The notes beneath the pieces are model-generated. The model was not told the DNA's origin. It made no database searches and saw only the letters and a program-made list of their open reading frames with translations. A stretch of DNA of 64,000 nucleotides. Source: Lachnospiraceae bacterium UBA4364 (lineage in GTDB: Bacteria > Bacillota > Clostridia > Lachnospirales > Lachnospiraceae). The DNA lies in the NCBI GenBank assembly GCA_002393955.1, contig DGSK01000003.1, forward strand, positions 44,013 through 108,012, written 5' to 3'. The translations under genes and the position numbers were made by a program. Of this stretch, positions 1-10,486 are shown piece by piece; position 1 is the first letter of the stretch; every line of letters starts with the position of its first letter.

Positions 1-1
1 G

Positions 2-3000
2 AATATCAGAAATGCATTTGGTTTAAAGTGCTGGCAGGAAGATCATGCTGAGGATGGCTTTAAGATGTCTGACTATGTATATGACAAGAAGCTCATAGAG
101 TTCGGACGTCAGGAGCTTCAGCGTAAGGACTATGAGGCCAAGATACTTGAGGGCAAGGCAGAGTATATAGATTACCTGCGCCTGCTCGTAATCAAGACCA
201 GACAGCTTAATGCTAAGAATCTTCCGGAGAAGCAGAAGGAAGTATTCAAGGGTCAGATTAAGAACCTTGCATACAGGGCGTATACATGCATGGCAAACGA
301 AAAGTTCAGCAGGCCCAGAAATGCCATTAAGTCGAGTGACAATGAAATAACCAATACGGTACTCATGGACTATATGTACAGGGATGAGCTTAAAGATGAT
401 GTGGACTATCTTGGAATCCTTGAAAAGGCATATAAGAGCGAGCTGACGAACAAGTGGCAGGGTGATGTTGAGAGACAGAATAAGCAGCAGGAATCCGCTA
501 CGAATTATCATAATAGCCTTGGCATGAAACGCGAAAGAGAAAGCTCTAAGTTTGTAGACCGCAAGGAGGCAGAGCTTATAAGCATTGATGCGGATCTCAG
601 GGCAAAGCTTGTAAAAGAACTGGAAAAAGAAATTGAAAAGCCTGAGAACGCTGAAGCAAAGGCAAAGTTTGAAGAAATAATTGCGGACATTAAGGCGGAT
701 AATGATCATGGTCGGTTTGCAATATTTGTAATGTGCAATACTAAGGACAAGTTTATTAAAAAGTATGGCGCAGGACTGTCAGAAAAGACAAAGGATCTGA
801 TCAGAAAAGTACATGTTTCCTCGTATTATGCAGGTCAGCTCCAGTTTGATCCGGATGAAGTCAGGTCTGCGGATCAGAAGATTGAAGATCTGTGCAAGGC
901 ATTTTCGACTTTTGAGCAGATTGATAAAGTCAGAGAAATGGAAAAGAGCGGAAAAGACAAGACTGACTTTGAGGAGTATAACAGGCAGAAAGAAAAGCTT
1001 ACATTCATGTCTGATGTTGAAGATGATATGAACATGGCTAATAGACAGATTTCCGAGTCATCGCTTCCTACATATTACAAGCTGTGTAATGATGCGGATA
1101 TTCTCAGTAACTTTGTAAACGAGCATTCATTTGTAAATGCTGAAGCAGAGGAATCCTTAAGGAAGCGTATTGCATCACTGGAGGAAGTAAATGCGGTAGC
1201 AAACAGAAAGGAGAGGCTTGCTGTTTCAAAGTCAGCTAAGGATCTTGTCTTTGCACTGTCGAGAAAGGGACAGTTTAAGGATGGAAACAGCCTGAGCTTT
1301 GCAATTGATAATCTCCTTCGTTTCAGAGGTGTTACACTGACACAGTCGACCATCGAGAACTGGAAGCCCGGCGTGGGTAATCTGCAGAAGCTTGATGATA
1401 AGCGTATGGCTGACCTGGATAAGATGGCTGAGAGACTGGCAAAGGGTGATGTTGAGATGGGCGACTATGCAGGAATGATCACCAAAGTAATGCCTGATGT
1501 GGTTATCCGTCAGAAGAAATTCGCCAGCAATAAGCTCACAGATGAGAATATCAACAACTTTAAGACCACTGTCATTGATGCACTGACAAAGGATAAGACA
1601 CCCGTTGCCCTTAAGATGAACGGAAAGTATTATACTGTCACAAGTTATGATGAAAAGACCGGAGAAGTTAAGGTTGAATATCAGAATGAGGCGGCAAGGT
1701 CAATAAAGCTTGAAGCTCTTTTCAACGAGGCTTCAATGAAAGCACCTGAGAATGCAACAGCTGAGGAGAAAAAGAAATACAACACCGGCATAGAGGTGAC
1801 ATGGCTTAAGGATATCCAGTTTGCTGAGGATACGATTGTGCACCTTAAGGATTATGAGGGCGGCAAAGATGGAGTGGGCGCTCATAAGAAGGGTGATATA
1901 GAAGAAAACTATAAGATATTCAGTGAAGAAGAAAAGGCAAAGTACCGTAAACTGGATCCGTCAAGCAATAAAATGTTTGCCTTGGAGGATCTTGTGCACA
2001 ACAGCTTATTTGATCCGATATCCACAAAGGTAATAAAGGATGCTTCAGGTAATTTCATATACTTTGACAACGATGGCAAGGCTGTCATAAAGGACGATAA
2101 GCTTGCGAAGTATGGAAAGAATATACCTATGGACGCACTTTGCATAAAGGAACAGGGCCAGGATGATGTTGAGAGTGACATTACAATATATCCTGAAACC
2201 TATGCCGAGACTACAAAGGTTAAGAGCAAAGATATAAGCAGGCTGAATGAGTATCTCTACAAGGACAATAAGTCAAAGGTTATTTATGAAGCTTCTGCAT
2301 TAGCGCTTCAGGCACAGAGACAGTCTGTACCTCAGATTATTGAGAATCTGAAGCTGGAAGCTGTACAGAGAACCTTTATAGCTGCTCAGATGGAGGTAGA
2401 CCGCTTAAAGGATGATAAGAAGAAGATCAGCGATACAGAGGGCTTTGATCTGACCTGCAATATGGTAAATACAGGTAAGGAGTATGATAAATACGAATCC
2501 ACAAGGAAGCAGATGGATGAGTCTGCCAAGAATGCCAAGAATTCAAGAAAGCCTGCAATTACCGAAATTCCCAAGGTTAAACAGGAAGCTCTTGACTATG
2601 GCGAGAAATTCAAAATTGCATTAGAGGAAGGAAAAATTGAATATGCAGCGACCCTTTATTCCCTTGCTTTAAACAGGATCAATTCCCTTAATCAGGTGAT
2701 GGGCTTCAAGGAAAGATGGAATTTCTCAGACCGTATTTCAAAGAAGATCATGGATAAGCTCTACAAGCAGAAATATGACGTGGTACGCAAAAATTACATT
2801 GATGCAGCAGATAAGCTTGGTGAATATGATGCAAAGATGGCAAAAATCGACAAAAAGGTCGGCAAGCTGGAAGCTAATAATGTCAAAGGTGTAGCATACA
2901 AGTATACTGTTCAGGATCTTCCGGAAATATTCAGAGTTACTGATGATCCGGCTATCATCAAAGCGCTGCTCAAGAGCAAGGTGCCTCTGCTGTCCGAGTC

Positions 3001-5449
3001 CAGGAAGGAACTTGAAAACCGTCTTGCTGCAATAAAGAAGATCAACGGAAGCAAGACGAGAGATGAATTCAGCGCAGATGTAAAATCTACGGTAGAGACA
3101 AGGGTAGAAGCTACCAAGCAGGCAAGTTCAAAGAACAGGAAGCTTCTGAATACTGCATCAGAGACAGACTTAAAGATCTGTGTTGAGATCAATAATATAA
3201 ATAATAGTCTGGATGCATTGAAAAAAGAAGTGTCCGTTAAGGAGGCTATTCTCAACGGTAAAGATAAGAAAGCTAAAAAGACCGTAGACAAGAAAGCTCT
3301 TGCAAAGCAGAAAAAACAGATTGAAGAACTGACAAAAGAACGTGATGCTAAGAGGGAAGAGCGGAAGGGACTGAATGAGGAGCTGGCAAATATTCCTGAA
3401 AATGAAAAGAAAAACGTTATTGAATATAAGCTGCAGTATGATTTAAGCAAGCTGAAGAAGAAGCATGTGGCTAAACTGAATGGAGTGGCAGACACTGCAG
3501 GAACGATGCTCATGCTGGTTACCGGAAAAGAAGTGGATTCAGAGCTGCTTTCCGCATACAGACCTGCTATGGATATCACAAAGGAAATGGATGATGATTG
3601 TATCAAGTATCGTCAGGCGCTTTCAAACGGAAGATTAAACAGTCTGGGTGATTATGCAGATCTTACAAACAGCATACTTAATAATACCTGCCTGCAGCAG
3701 TATGAATTTGATGTAAGGGAGCTCAGGGACAAGAAACGCGGAAATGAGGCAAAGATGCAGCTGCTTGCAAAGGTGAAGCAGTACATTACCCTTTCAATGC
3801 AGAACTCCAAATCACCTATAGCTATCCAGAATCCCGGCGGAGGGTACAAGCTGATCGTCGGCTTTACAGACAAAGGTGATGTAATGGAAGACAAGGTGAA
3901 GTTTGTGGACATTGGTGAGGGTGGTCATCTCTACGAGTCGGATATGTACCTGGAAGACCTTACTGCCGGAATTAATATTAAGGGGACAGGTGACACCATA
4001 TCAATGTTTGCTTTCAACGATATAGAAAAGGGTAAAAACCTCCTTCCCTCTAACGGTAGTATCAAATATGATGCGAAGACCGGAGAAATCGCAAAAGTAT
4101 CAGGCAATGAGGAAGGCAGTGCTCACCGCAGCCATACAGTGGAATTCTGCAACACTCAGGTCGAGGGATTAAAGATCAGGTCATTCTTCCCTAACACCAT
4201 AAAAGGTGATAAGGGTGCAGAAGAGAGCCTTGAGAAGGTACCTGTTTCCGATCCTGAGGCAATAGAGGCACTTCTTATCAACAGGAAGGAAACTCCTGAG
4301 GAGAAGCGTGCGGATGAAGCAGCTCTTATGAGCAGCATCAGGCATTTTGCAGAAGGTGGAAGCAAGATGGAGATAAGAGATCTTCCTGATAACTACCGCC
4401 TGACAGGCAATCTCGAAAAACTGAATTACCTTATCTCTCATCACTCAGACGCCTTTTCTGCTGAAGCGATCAAGGAGCTTAGGGATAGAAGGGATGCTAT
4501 TGAAGAAATCAATATGCTTAAGTCCCAGTATAAGTACACGACTACCAAGACAAAGGAGAAACAGCTTGAGGGAGACATACATGAGGTAAGGCTTAACATA
4601 AAGTATGACGGATCAAATTCGAAAACCGCCGGAAGCTGGTCTGATGCCATGAGTTTCCTGCTCTCCTCAAGAGGACTTAAAGTGCCTGCCGAGCTGCTTT
4701 CAAAATGCAACCCGGATGTCAACTATCATATAAAGGTTAACACCAAGGACAGGTTTGAAAATGATCCTAAGAGAGACATGAAGAACTTAGAGAATCACGT
4801 AGATATACTGGCAAGGGTAATGCAGGATGTAAGCCTGGAAGTTGCTGAATATGACATTGACAAGAATGTGGAAGAAGAGGATACTATCAGAGAAATCAAG
4901 AGTTATATTCTTGGGAGGATGCAGGAAGATGGAAGCTCCGTTGTACTGAAAATGCCTGAAGATGCCGAAATGTACCGTAATATCGTTGGTGTAAGAGGGG
5001 ATTCACTGATAATCAGATCATCTGTTGGAATGGATTATGAAGATGTATATCAGGGCAATACTTACACGGACGAGTATATTGAAAAGACATTCGGCGGACA
5101 GTCTCTGGAGTATGAGATGCCTATAAGCGAACTGGCAGGAAAAAAGTTCTCATTAATGTCACTGTCAAAATCTTATGATGAAAAGAGTATGACAAATAAG
5201 CGCGGCGCTATGGTAACGCTGTCAAAAGCAATGTGCAAGCAGGATAAGTATAATGACGGTGCGATAGGTCAGATGAGAATGCATCACAAAGATAGTGCTC
5301 CTCAGGAACTCCAGATAGGTGGAAAAAAGACCGGTATCAAAGTAAAGACTGAAAGCTGGATATCCAGGCAGTACATAGTAGATCATTTTGATGACGCTGA
5401 TGATATGATGGATGTCGAAAAAAAGAAAGCAAAAAAGAGTGAGAAATAA
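2..5449 (+). CDS. Giant Lys/Glu-rich protein with three repeated modules (5' end outside window)
   Basis: The reading frame is open to the left edge, so the gene starts upstream and at least 1,815 residues are encoded here; the ATG at 65 has no ribosome site and is probably internal. No signal peptide or membrane segment is visible, so the product is probably cytosolic. Most of it is charged and helical. Three regions share one pattern: a segment with hydrophobic helix plus a 'LLRFRG', 'MLMLVTG' or 'FLLSSRG' motif (nt ~1290, ~3495, ~4630), then about 100 residues later a strand segment 'TPVALKMNGKYYTVTSYD', 'SPIAIQ...YKLIVGF' or 'SSVVLKM...YRNIVGV' (nt ~1605, ~3812, ~4935). The spacing and the 'P-V-hydrophobic...V-G-Y/F' pattern resemble C39/papain-like folds, but the expected Cys and His are absent. 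That assignment is inference; function is unknown. Confidence 0.8.
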   Translation, partial: NIRNAFGLKCWQEDHAEDGFKMSDYVYDKKLIEFGRQELQRKDYEAKILEGKAEYIDYLRLLVIKTRQLNAKNLPEKQKEVFKGQIKNLAYRAYTCMANEKFSRPRNAIKSSDNEITNTVLMDYMYRDELKDDVDYLGILEKAYKSELTNKWQGDVERQNKQQESATNYHNSLGMKRERESSKFVDRKEAELISIDADLRAKLVKELEKEIEKPENAEAKAKFEEIIADIKADNDHGRFAIFVMCNTKDKFIKKYGAGLSEKTKDLIRKVHVSSYYAGQLQFDPDEVRSADQKIEDLCKAFSTFEQIDKVREMEKSGKDKTDFEEYNRQKEKLTFMSDVEDDMNMANRQISESSLPTYYKLCNDADILSNFVNEHSFVNAEAEESLRKRIASLEEVNAVANRKERLAVSKSAKDLVFALSRKGQFKDGNSLSFAIDNLLRFRGVTLTQSTIENWKPGVGNLQKLDDKRMADLDKMAERLAKGDVEMGDYAGMITKVMPDVVIRQKKFASNKLTDENINNFKTTVIDALTKDKTPVALKMNGKYYTVTSYDEKTGEVKVEYQNEAARSIKLEALFNEASMKAPENATAEEKKKYNTGIEVTWLKDIQFAEDTIVHLKDYEGGKDGVGAHKKGDIEENYKIFSEEEKAKYRKLDPSSNKMFALEDLVHNSLFDPISTKVIKDASGNFIYFDNDGKAVIKDDKLAKYGKNIPMDALCIKEQGQDDVESDITIYPETYAETTKVKSKDISRLNEYLYKDNKSKVIYEASALALQAQRQSVPQIIENLKLEAVQRTFIAAQMEVDRLKDDKKKISDTEGFDLTCNMVNTGKEYDKYESTRKQMDESAKNAKNSRKPAITEIPKVKQEALDYGEKFKIALEEGKIEYAATLYSLALNRINSLNQVMGFKERWNFSDRISKKIMDKLYKQKYDVVRKNYIDAADKLGEYDAKMAKIDKKVGKLEANNVKGVAYKYTVQDLPEIFRVTDDPAIIKALLKSKVPLLSESRKELENRLAAIKKINGSKTRDEFSADVKSTVETRVEATKQASSKNRKLLNTASETDLKICVEINNINNSLDALKKEVSVKEAILNGKDKKAKKTVDKKALAKQKKQIEELTKERDAKREERKGLNEELANIPENEKKNVIEYKLQYDLSKLKKKHVAKLNGVADTAGTMLMLVTGKEVDSELLSAYRPAMDITKEMDDDCIKYRQALSNGRLNSLGDYADLTNSILNNTCLQQYEFDVRELRDKKRGNEAKMQLLAKVKQYITLSMQNSKSPIAIQNPGGGYKLIVGFTDKGDVMEDKVKFVDIGEGGHLYESDMYLEDLTAGINIKGTGDTISMFAFNDIEKGKNLLPSNGSIKYDAKTGEIAKVSGNEEGSAHRSHTVEFCNTQVEGLKIRSFFPNTIKGDKGAEESLEKVPVSDPEAIEALLINRKETPEEKRADEAALMSSIRHFAEGGSKMEIRDLPDNYRLTGNLEKLNYLISHHSDAFSAEAIKELRDRRDAIEEINMLKSQYKYTTTKTKEKQLEGDIHEVRLNIKYDGSNSKTAGSWSDAMSFLLSSRGLKVPAELLSKCNPDVNYHIKVNTKDRFENDPKRDMKNLENHVDILARVMQDVSLEVAEYDIDKNVEEEDTIREIKSYILGRMQEDGSSVVLKMPEDAEMYRNIVGVRGDSLIIRSSVGMDYEDVYQGNTYTDEYIEKTFGGQSLEYEMPISELAGKKFSLMSLSKSYDEKSMTNKRGAMVTLSKAMCKQDKYNDGAIGQMRMHHKDSAPQELQIGGKKTGIKVKTESWISRQYIVDHFDDADDMMDVEKKKAKKSEK

Positions 5450-5466
5450 GAAGTAACCATCAAGAG

Positions 5467-5500
5467 GGCGGTCTCGCCGAGAGGGGAGACCGTCTTTTTT
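5467..5500 (+). terminator. Rho-independent terminator after the giant gene
   Basis: A 7-bp perfect stem (CGGTCTC at 5469-5475 with GAGACCG at 5486-5492), extendable to 9 bp with a G-T pair, is followed by six T residues at 5495-5500. It sits 18 nt after the stop codon. Confidence 0.9.
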
Positions 5501-5569
5501 ATATTTATTATTTATTGTAAAATAGTTGTATAATTCATTTAGTATCGGCTTTGCAGCGGGGCACTTATC

Positions 5570-8500
5570 ATGGCAAACATATTTGAAAAGTTTAGTTTTC
5601 AGATAAACAAGCGCAGTATAGCGATGATCGTCTTAGGGGTGATAATCAATATCATGGGGCGCAGCATAGCCTTGTATTATCATCTTCCATTATTCCTTGA
5701 TTCCATAGGGACATTTCTTGTAGCCATAGTTTTAGGCCCTATAGGCGGGGCAATATCCGGAACAATTATGAATTTTATCGTAGCGGCATGGCCATCATGG
5801 GAATGGTCCTACTGTCTGGTAAGTATTGTCGGCGCGATCGTGGTGGGGGTTATCCTGTATAAACGTGAACGGATGGATTCTTTTACCATAGTAGGCTGCA
5901 GCGTGCTTACAGGTATTGTGATGACTGTTGTATCTACGCCTCTTAATCTGCTCATTAGGGATGGTATGACAGGAAATGACTGGGGCAATGCCATGGTAGA
6001 GCTTCTTGAACAGTATATCAGTCTTAAGAGTCTGTGCTGTATAGCGGGTGAACTGATAGTGAATATTCCGGACAAGATGATCATACTTATATTTTTATCC
6101 TTTTGTATCGTTATGTTCAGGAAGGCCGGCATAACCATGATTCCGGAGGAAGCATCCAATAAGCTTCCGTTGGTGCTTCTTGCAATTGCTGTCCCTTTAG
6201 CGGCCTTAAGCTTTTCAAAGCCGGTAATGGCTTCTGTTGAGGATTTTGTGTCGGATTATGCGACCACTGTTTACGGAGTATACGAGGGCTTAAGCTCTGC
6301 GGAAATCAATACGGTGACTCAGACCGGTGACGGATACATCTGGGCCGGGGCATATTCGGGATTATACCGGTACAACGGTACTGATTTTGAGCAGATCGAC
6401 CTTGATCCCAGGATCAGCAATGCCATAGTGCTCCGCACCGATAAAAAGGGACGTCTGTGGATAGGAACCAACGACAGCGGTGTGGCCTGCTACGACACCT
6501 ACCGGGATACTATCAGATTTTTTACTTCTGAGGATGGACTTCCATCCGATTCCATAAGGGAAATATGCGAAGACGAGCAGGGTAATATCTATGTGGCAAC
6601 TGCATCATATATCTGCAGGATAGATGCACTTTCCGGGAGTCAGACTGCCGGAGACTCGGATGCAGAGTCAGAGATCATAGAAAACAATGACGATGTGGAT
6701 ATAACGGTTTACGATTCCCTGACGGATATCACATCGGTATATTCAATGGTATGCGTAGAGGACGGCGGCCTCTGCGGCGTCACTGCCGCAGGAAAACTTT
6801 TCCTTATGAGAGACGGAAAAATAGTATATTCCCTTGATAGTGATATAGAGGGACAGCCCTATACCTGTGTGGCCTGCAGGGGGGATGGGCATTATCTGGC
6901 AGGAACTGCCGGCAATACCCTGGAGTTCATTCATCTGGAAGATGACGGGTTTGTAAAGACAAAGACAATTAATACGGATATGTCGGGCTTTAACCGTATG
7001 TACTATTCAGACCGTTACGGCGGATATTTTGTGACTGCTGTTTCCGGTTTATGCTTTGTGAGTGCAGGCGGTGTGGTTCAGGATCTTTCGATGGAAGGAT
7101 TCAATACCTCGGTGGAAGACCTGCTGACGGACCGGCAGGGGAATATATGGTTTTCTTCCAGCAAGCAGGGCATTTTAAAGCTGTCAAAAAATCCTTTTTC
7201 CGACCTGTACAAACGTATAGGCCAGCCGGCCCAGGTGGTAAATGCCATAATCATGGACGGGGATTATGCTTATATAGGAACCGACAATGGTGCGGTAAAG
7301 GCAGATCTTAAGAACAACATAAGGCTGAGCGACAGCCGTCTCGAAGCACTGGGTGAGGTACGTATCCGTGATATCATGAAGGATTCAAAGGGAAACCTCT
7401 GGTTCTGCACATATGGTGAAGACGGACTGGTGCGTATCGATCCCAATGGGAAAATAAAATCGTTTACGGAAGAAACGGACAGCTCGGTACTGGGATCAAG
7501 ATTCCGCCTTGCAAAAGAGCTGAGTGACGGCAGGATATTTGCGGTATCCACATCCGGTATAAATTATATTGACGGTGACAGAGTGGTGCTGACCATAGGT
7601 GCCGACGATGGCATGGCGGTGCCCAAGGCACTTTCCGTTCTGGAAGATGAGGACGGCACTCTCTGGGTGGGAACCGACGGTGACGGAGTATATACCATAG
7701 TCGATGATAAGGTGAAGGATCACTGGGGGAGGGATGAAGGTCTTTTGTCCGGCGTCATAATGAAGATTGTTGATTGCAGGGACGGAAGGCTTTATGTGAC
7801 CAGCAACGGTCTTTATTATCATTCGGACAAGGGCATAATCAAGCTGGATAATTTTCCTTATAAAAATGTATATGATGCGTATATAACGGAAGATGGTACG
7901 GCGTACATTACTTCGAGCGCAGGTCTCTATGTCACCAGGGAGGATGATCTGCTTAAAAATGATGAGGATTACACTTTTGCACTTTTAAACAGCAAAAGAG
8001 GTCTTACTACCACCTTTACGGCTAATTCCTACAACTGTGTGGATGGTGAGAGGATGCTCTTCTGCTGTACGGACGGTGTGCAGATACTTAATACCGATGC
8101 ATACAGGAATTTTGACCAGCATTACCAGATCGTCATAAAGGACATATCAAAAGAAGGTGTTCCCATAAAGATCGAGAATGGTGTATATAATATACCGCCC
8201 GGAGCCGGCAGCGTGATGATCACTCCGGGAATACTTAACTATACCGTTTCTGATCCTTTGATAAAAGTGACTCTTGTGGGGGTGGATACCGAGGGCAGGA
8301 TAATGCGGCAGTCTGCAATGGAAAGCATCTATTATCCGTCATTAGCTCCGGGAGACTACAAGCTTTCTGTACAGGTGATGGATGAATCCGGGCTGATGCC
8401 GGAAAAGGAAATGGATTTTCTTATACACAAGGATGCCAGGCTTTACGAACAGCCCTATTACAAGACCTATATAGTGGTCGTAATAACGATCATGATCGGC

Positions 8501-10483
8501 TTTATAGTCTGGCTTATATCCAAGATGGGAAATATGGCTGTCATCAACCGTCAGTATGACCAGATACGTGCGGCAAAGGAAGAGGCTGAATATGCCAACC
8601 GGGCAAAGTCCAAATTCCTGGCTCAGATGTCCCACGAGATCAGGACTCCCATAAATGCCGTGATGGGAATGGATGAGATGATACTCAGGGAGAGCCGGGA
8701 TCCCGACATCAGGGGATATGCCAGAGACATATATGATGCCGGCAATGTGCTACTTTCGCTTATTAATGATATCCTGGATACTACCAAGATAGAGTCAGGC
8801 AAGATGGAGATCGTGCCTGTTGAGTATGGAACGAAGAAGATGATCCAGGATCTGGTGAATCTGACATCACAGCGTGCGCAGGCCAAGGATATAAAGCTTG
8901 AACTGGAGATAGATCCCGATCTGCCAAAGGTCATGTACGGTGATGATGTACGCATCAGGCAGGTAATAACCAATATCCTTACGAATGCCGTGAAGTATAC
9001 AATGACAGGTACCGTATGGTTCAGGATAAAAGGTGCAAGGGGCGGTGAAAAGATACGCCTGCATGTGGAAGTGGAAGATACAGGCATCGGTATAAAGGAA
9101 GAAGACCTGCCGAAACTTTTTGAGGAGTACCGCAGGATCGAGGAGGGCAGGAACCGAAGTATAGAGGGCACGGGGCTTGGTATGAGCATAACCGTGAAGC
9201 TTCTTAAGCTTATGGACAGCAGACTTGAGGTAAGCAGCATATACGGAAAAGGTTCAAAATTTTATTTTGACCTGGATCAGAAAGTAATAGACAGCACGCC
9301 CATAGGCTATATAGGGACTAAAAACCGCAAGGAAGAAGTATATACGGAGAGCTGCGAGCCTTTTACTGCGGAAGAAGCCAAAGTGCTAGTGGTTGATGAC
9401 AATTCCATGAACCGCAAGGTATTCAGGAATCTTTTGAAACCTACGAAAGTAAGGGTAAGCGAGGCTGCCAGCGGTCCGGAGTCCCTTGTAATGGTAGAAA
9501 ACGAGCATTACGATGTGATATTTATGGACCACATGATGCCGGAAATGGACGGTGTGGAAGCTATGCAGCGCATGAGGAAAATGGAGTGCTGCAAGGGGAT
9601 TCCCATCTATGTCCTTACTGCAAATGTTATGTCAGGTGCAAAAGAGTCATATATATCAATGGGATTTGACGGCTTTGTCTCAAAGCCTATAATTGCAGGC
9701 AATCTGGAAGATACGCTTCGTGAGGCTCTTCCTGCGGAATATGTCCATCCCCTGTCGGAGGAGGAAAAGGAGCTCCTTAAGTCTGACAGCCGTACTGCAT
9801 CCAATCCGGTGCCGGATGACCTGCCTGAGGTAGAGGGACTGGACTGGAATTACGCTTGGCTCCATCTTCCGGAGAGGGATATGCTGCGGGGAAGTGTTGA
9901 GTCTTTTTACGAAGTGATCACTGCCCAGGCAGACAGGCTGCAGGCGCTCTATGTGGACCTTGTAACCTATGCCGGAAACAGGAATGCTTCCACGCTTAAG
10001 GGAGATGCTGAGTCCGGAAGCAGCGATGCGGATGATCCCATAGCAGCGTACAGGATACAGGTTCACAGCATGAAGAGCTCGGCTGCAACCATTGGTATAG
10101 TGCCGCTTGCCGGTATGGCCAATGTCCTTGAGTCGGCTGCCAGAAATAATGATACCGAGACAGTCAGGGCTCTGCACGGTCCGTTCATAAAGGAATGGAA
10201 ATCCTATGAGGAAAAAATGCGCGGCGCCTTCGGACTGGGACTGAGATCAAAAGCCGGAACCATAAAGGGAGACGTGGAACTGCTGAAGGCAATGCTTGAT
10301 CTGCTGGAGCCGAAGATCACAGAGCTGGATGTAGACGGTGCGGATGAAATAATGGAAAAGATGAAGAAATACAGTTTTGCTCCGGAAGTGGATGAACTGA
10401 TACCGAAGCTGGGAGCAGCGGTTATGGATCTTAATGAGGAACTTGCGGTCACGATCATAAATGAAATGCGCGGGCTGGTATAA
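5570..10483 (+). CDS. Hybrid sensor histidine kinase with beta-propeller sensor, receiver and Hpt domains
   Basis: This 1,637-residue membrane protein is a one-chain phosphorelay. Residues ~10-200 form several hydrophobic helices resembling an ECF-transporter S component ('LPLFLDSIGTFLVAIVLGP'). Residues ~225-840 carry repeated 'G-x-I/L-W-x-G-T' blades typical of two-component regulator propellers, followed by a Y_Y_Y-type domain and a transmembrane helix near 965-985. The kinase core has the H-box 'SHEIRTPINAVMG' (phospho-acceptor His about residue 1022), N-box 'NAVKYT', and 'DTGIGI' and 'GTGLGM' ATP-lid motifs. A receiver follows ('VLVVDDNS', Asp about 1320 in 'IFMDHMMPEMDG', Lys in 'SKP'), then an Hpt domain ('VHSMKSSAATIG', His about 1499). 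It heads a three-gene signalling operon; the response regulator starts 3 nt after its stop. The ligand is unknown; carbohydrate sensing is the family precedent. Confidence 0.93.
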   Translation: MANIFEKFSFQINKRSIAMIVLGVIINIMGRSIALYYHLPLFLDSIGTFLVAIVLGPIGGAISGTIMNFIVAAWPSWEWSYCLVSIVGAIVVGVILYKRERMDSFTIVGCSVLTGIVMTVVSTPLNLLIRDGMTGNDWGNAMVELLEQYISLKSLCCIAGELIVNIPDKMIILIFLSFCIVMFRKAGITMIPEEASNKLPLVLLAIAVPLAALSFSKPVMASVEDFVSDYATTVYGVYEGLSSAEINTVTQTGDGYIWAGAYSGLYRYNGTDFEQIDLDPRISNAIVLRTDKKGRLWIGTNDSGVACYDTYRDTIRFFTSEDGLPSDSIREICEDEQGNIYVATASYICRIDALSGSQTAGDSDAESEIIENNDDVDITVYDSLTDITSVYSMVCVEDGGLCGVTAAGKLFLMRDGKIVYSLDSDIEGQPYTCVACRGDGHYLAGTAGNTLEFIHLEDDGFVKTKTINTDMSGFNRMYYSDRYGGYFVTAVSGLCFVSAGGVVQDLSMEGFNTSVEDLLTDRQGNIWFSSSKQGILKLSKNPFSDLYKRIGQPAQVVNAIIMDGDYAYIGTDNGAVKADLKNNIRLSDSRLEALGEVRIRDIMKDSKGNLWFCTYGEDGLVRIDPNGKIKSFTEETDSSVLGSRFRLAKELSDGRIFAVSTSGINYIDGDRVVLTIGADDGMAVPKALSVLEDEDGTLWVGTDGDGVYTIVDDKVKDHWGRDEGLLSGVIMKIVDCRDGRLYVTSNGLYYHSDKGIIKLDNFPYKNVYDAYITEDGTAYITSSAGLYVTREDDLLKNDEDYTFALLNSKRGLTTTFTANSYNCVDGERMLFCCTDGVQILNTDAYRNFDQHYQIVIKDISKEGVPIKIENGVYNIPPGAGSVMITPGILNYTVSDPLIKVTLVGVDTEGRIMRQSAMESIYYPSLAPGDYKLSVQVMDESGLMPEKEMDFLIHKDARLYEQPYYKTYIVVVITIMIGFIVWLISKMGNMAVINRQYDQIRAAKEEAEYANRAKSKFLAQMSHEIRTPINAVMGMDEMILRESRDPDIRGYARDIYDAGNVLLSLINDILDTTKIESGKMEIVPVEYGTKKMIQDLVNLTSQRAQAKDIKLELEIDPDLPKVMYGDDVRIRQVITNILTNAVKYTMTGTVWFRIKGARGGEKIRLHVEVEDTGIGIKEEDLPKLFEEYRRIEEGRNRSIEGTGLGMSITVKLLKLMDSRLEVSSIYGKGSKFYFDLDQKVIDSTPIGYIGTKNRKEEVYTESCEPFTAEEAKVLVVDDNSMNRKVFRNLLKPTKVRVSEAASGPESLVMVENEHYDVIFMDHMMPEMDGVEAMQRMRKMECCKGIPIYVLTANVMSGAKESYISMGFDGFVSKPIIAGNLEDTLREALPAEYVHPLSEEEKELLKSDSRTASNPVPDDLPEVEGLDWNYAWLHLPERDMLRGSVESFYEVITAQADRLQALYVDLVTYAGNRNASTLKGDAESGSSDADDPIAAYRIQVHSMKSSAATIGIVPLAGMANVLESAARNNDTETVRALHGPFIKEWKSYEEKMRGAFGLGLRSKAGTIKGDVELLKAMLDLLEPKITELDVDGADEIMEKMKKYSFAPEVDELIPKLGAAVMDLNEELAVTIINEMRGLV

Positions 10484-10486
10484 CAT

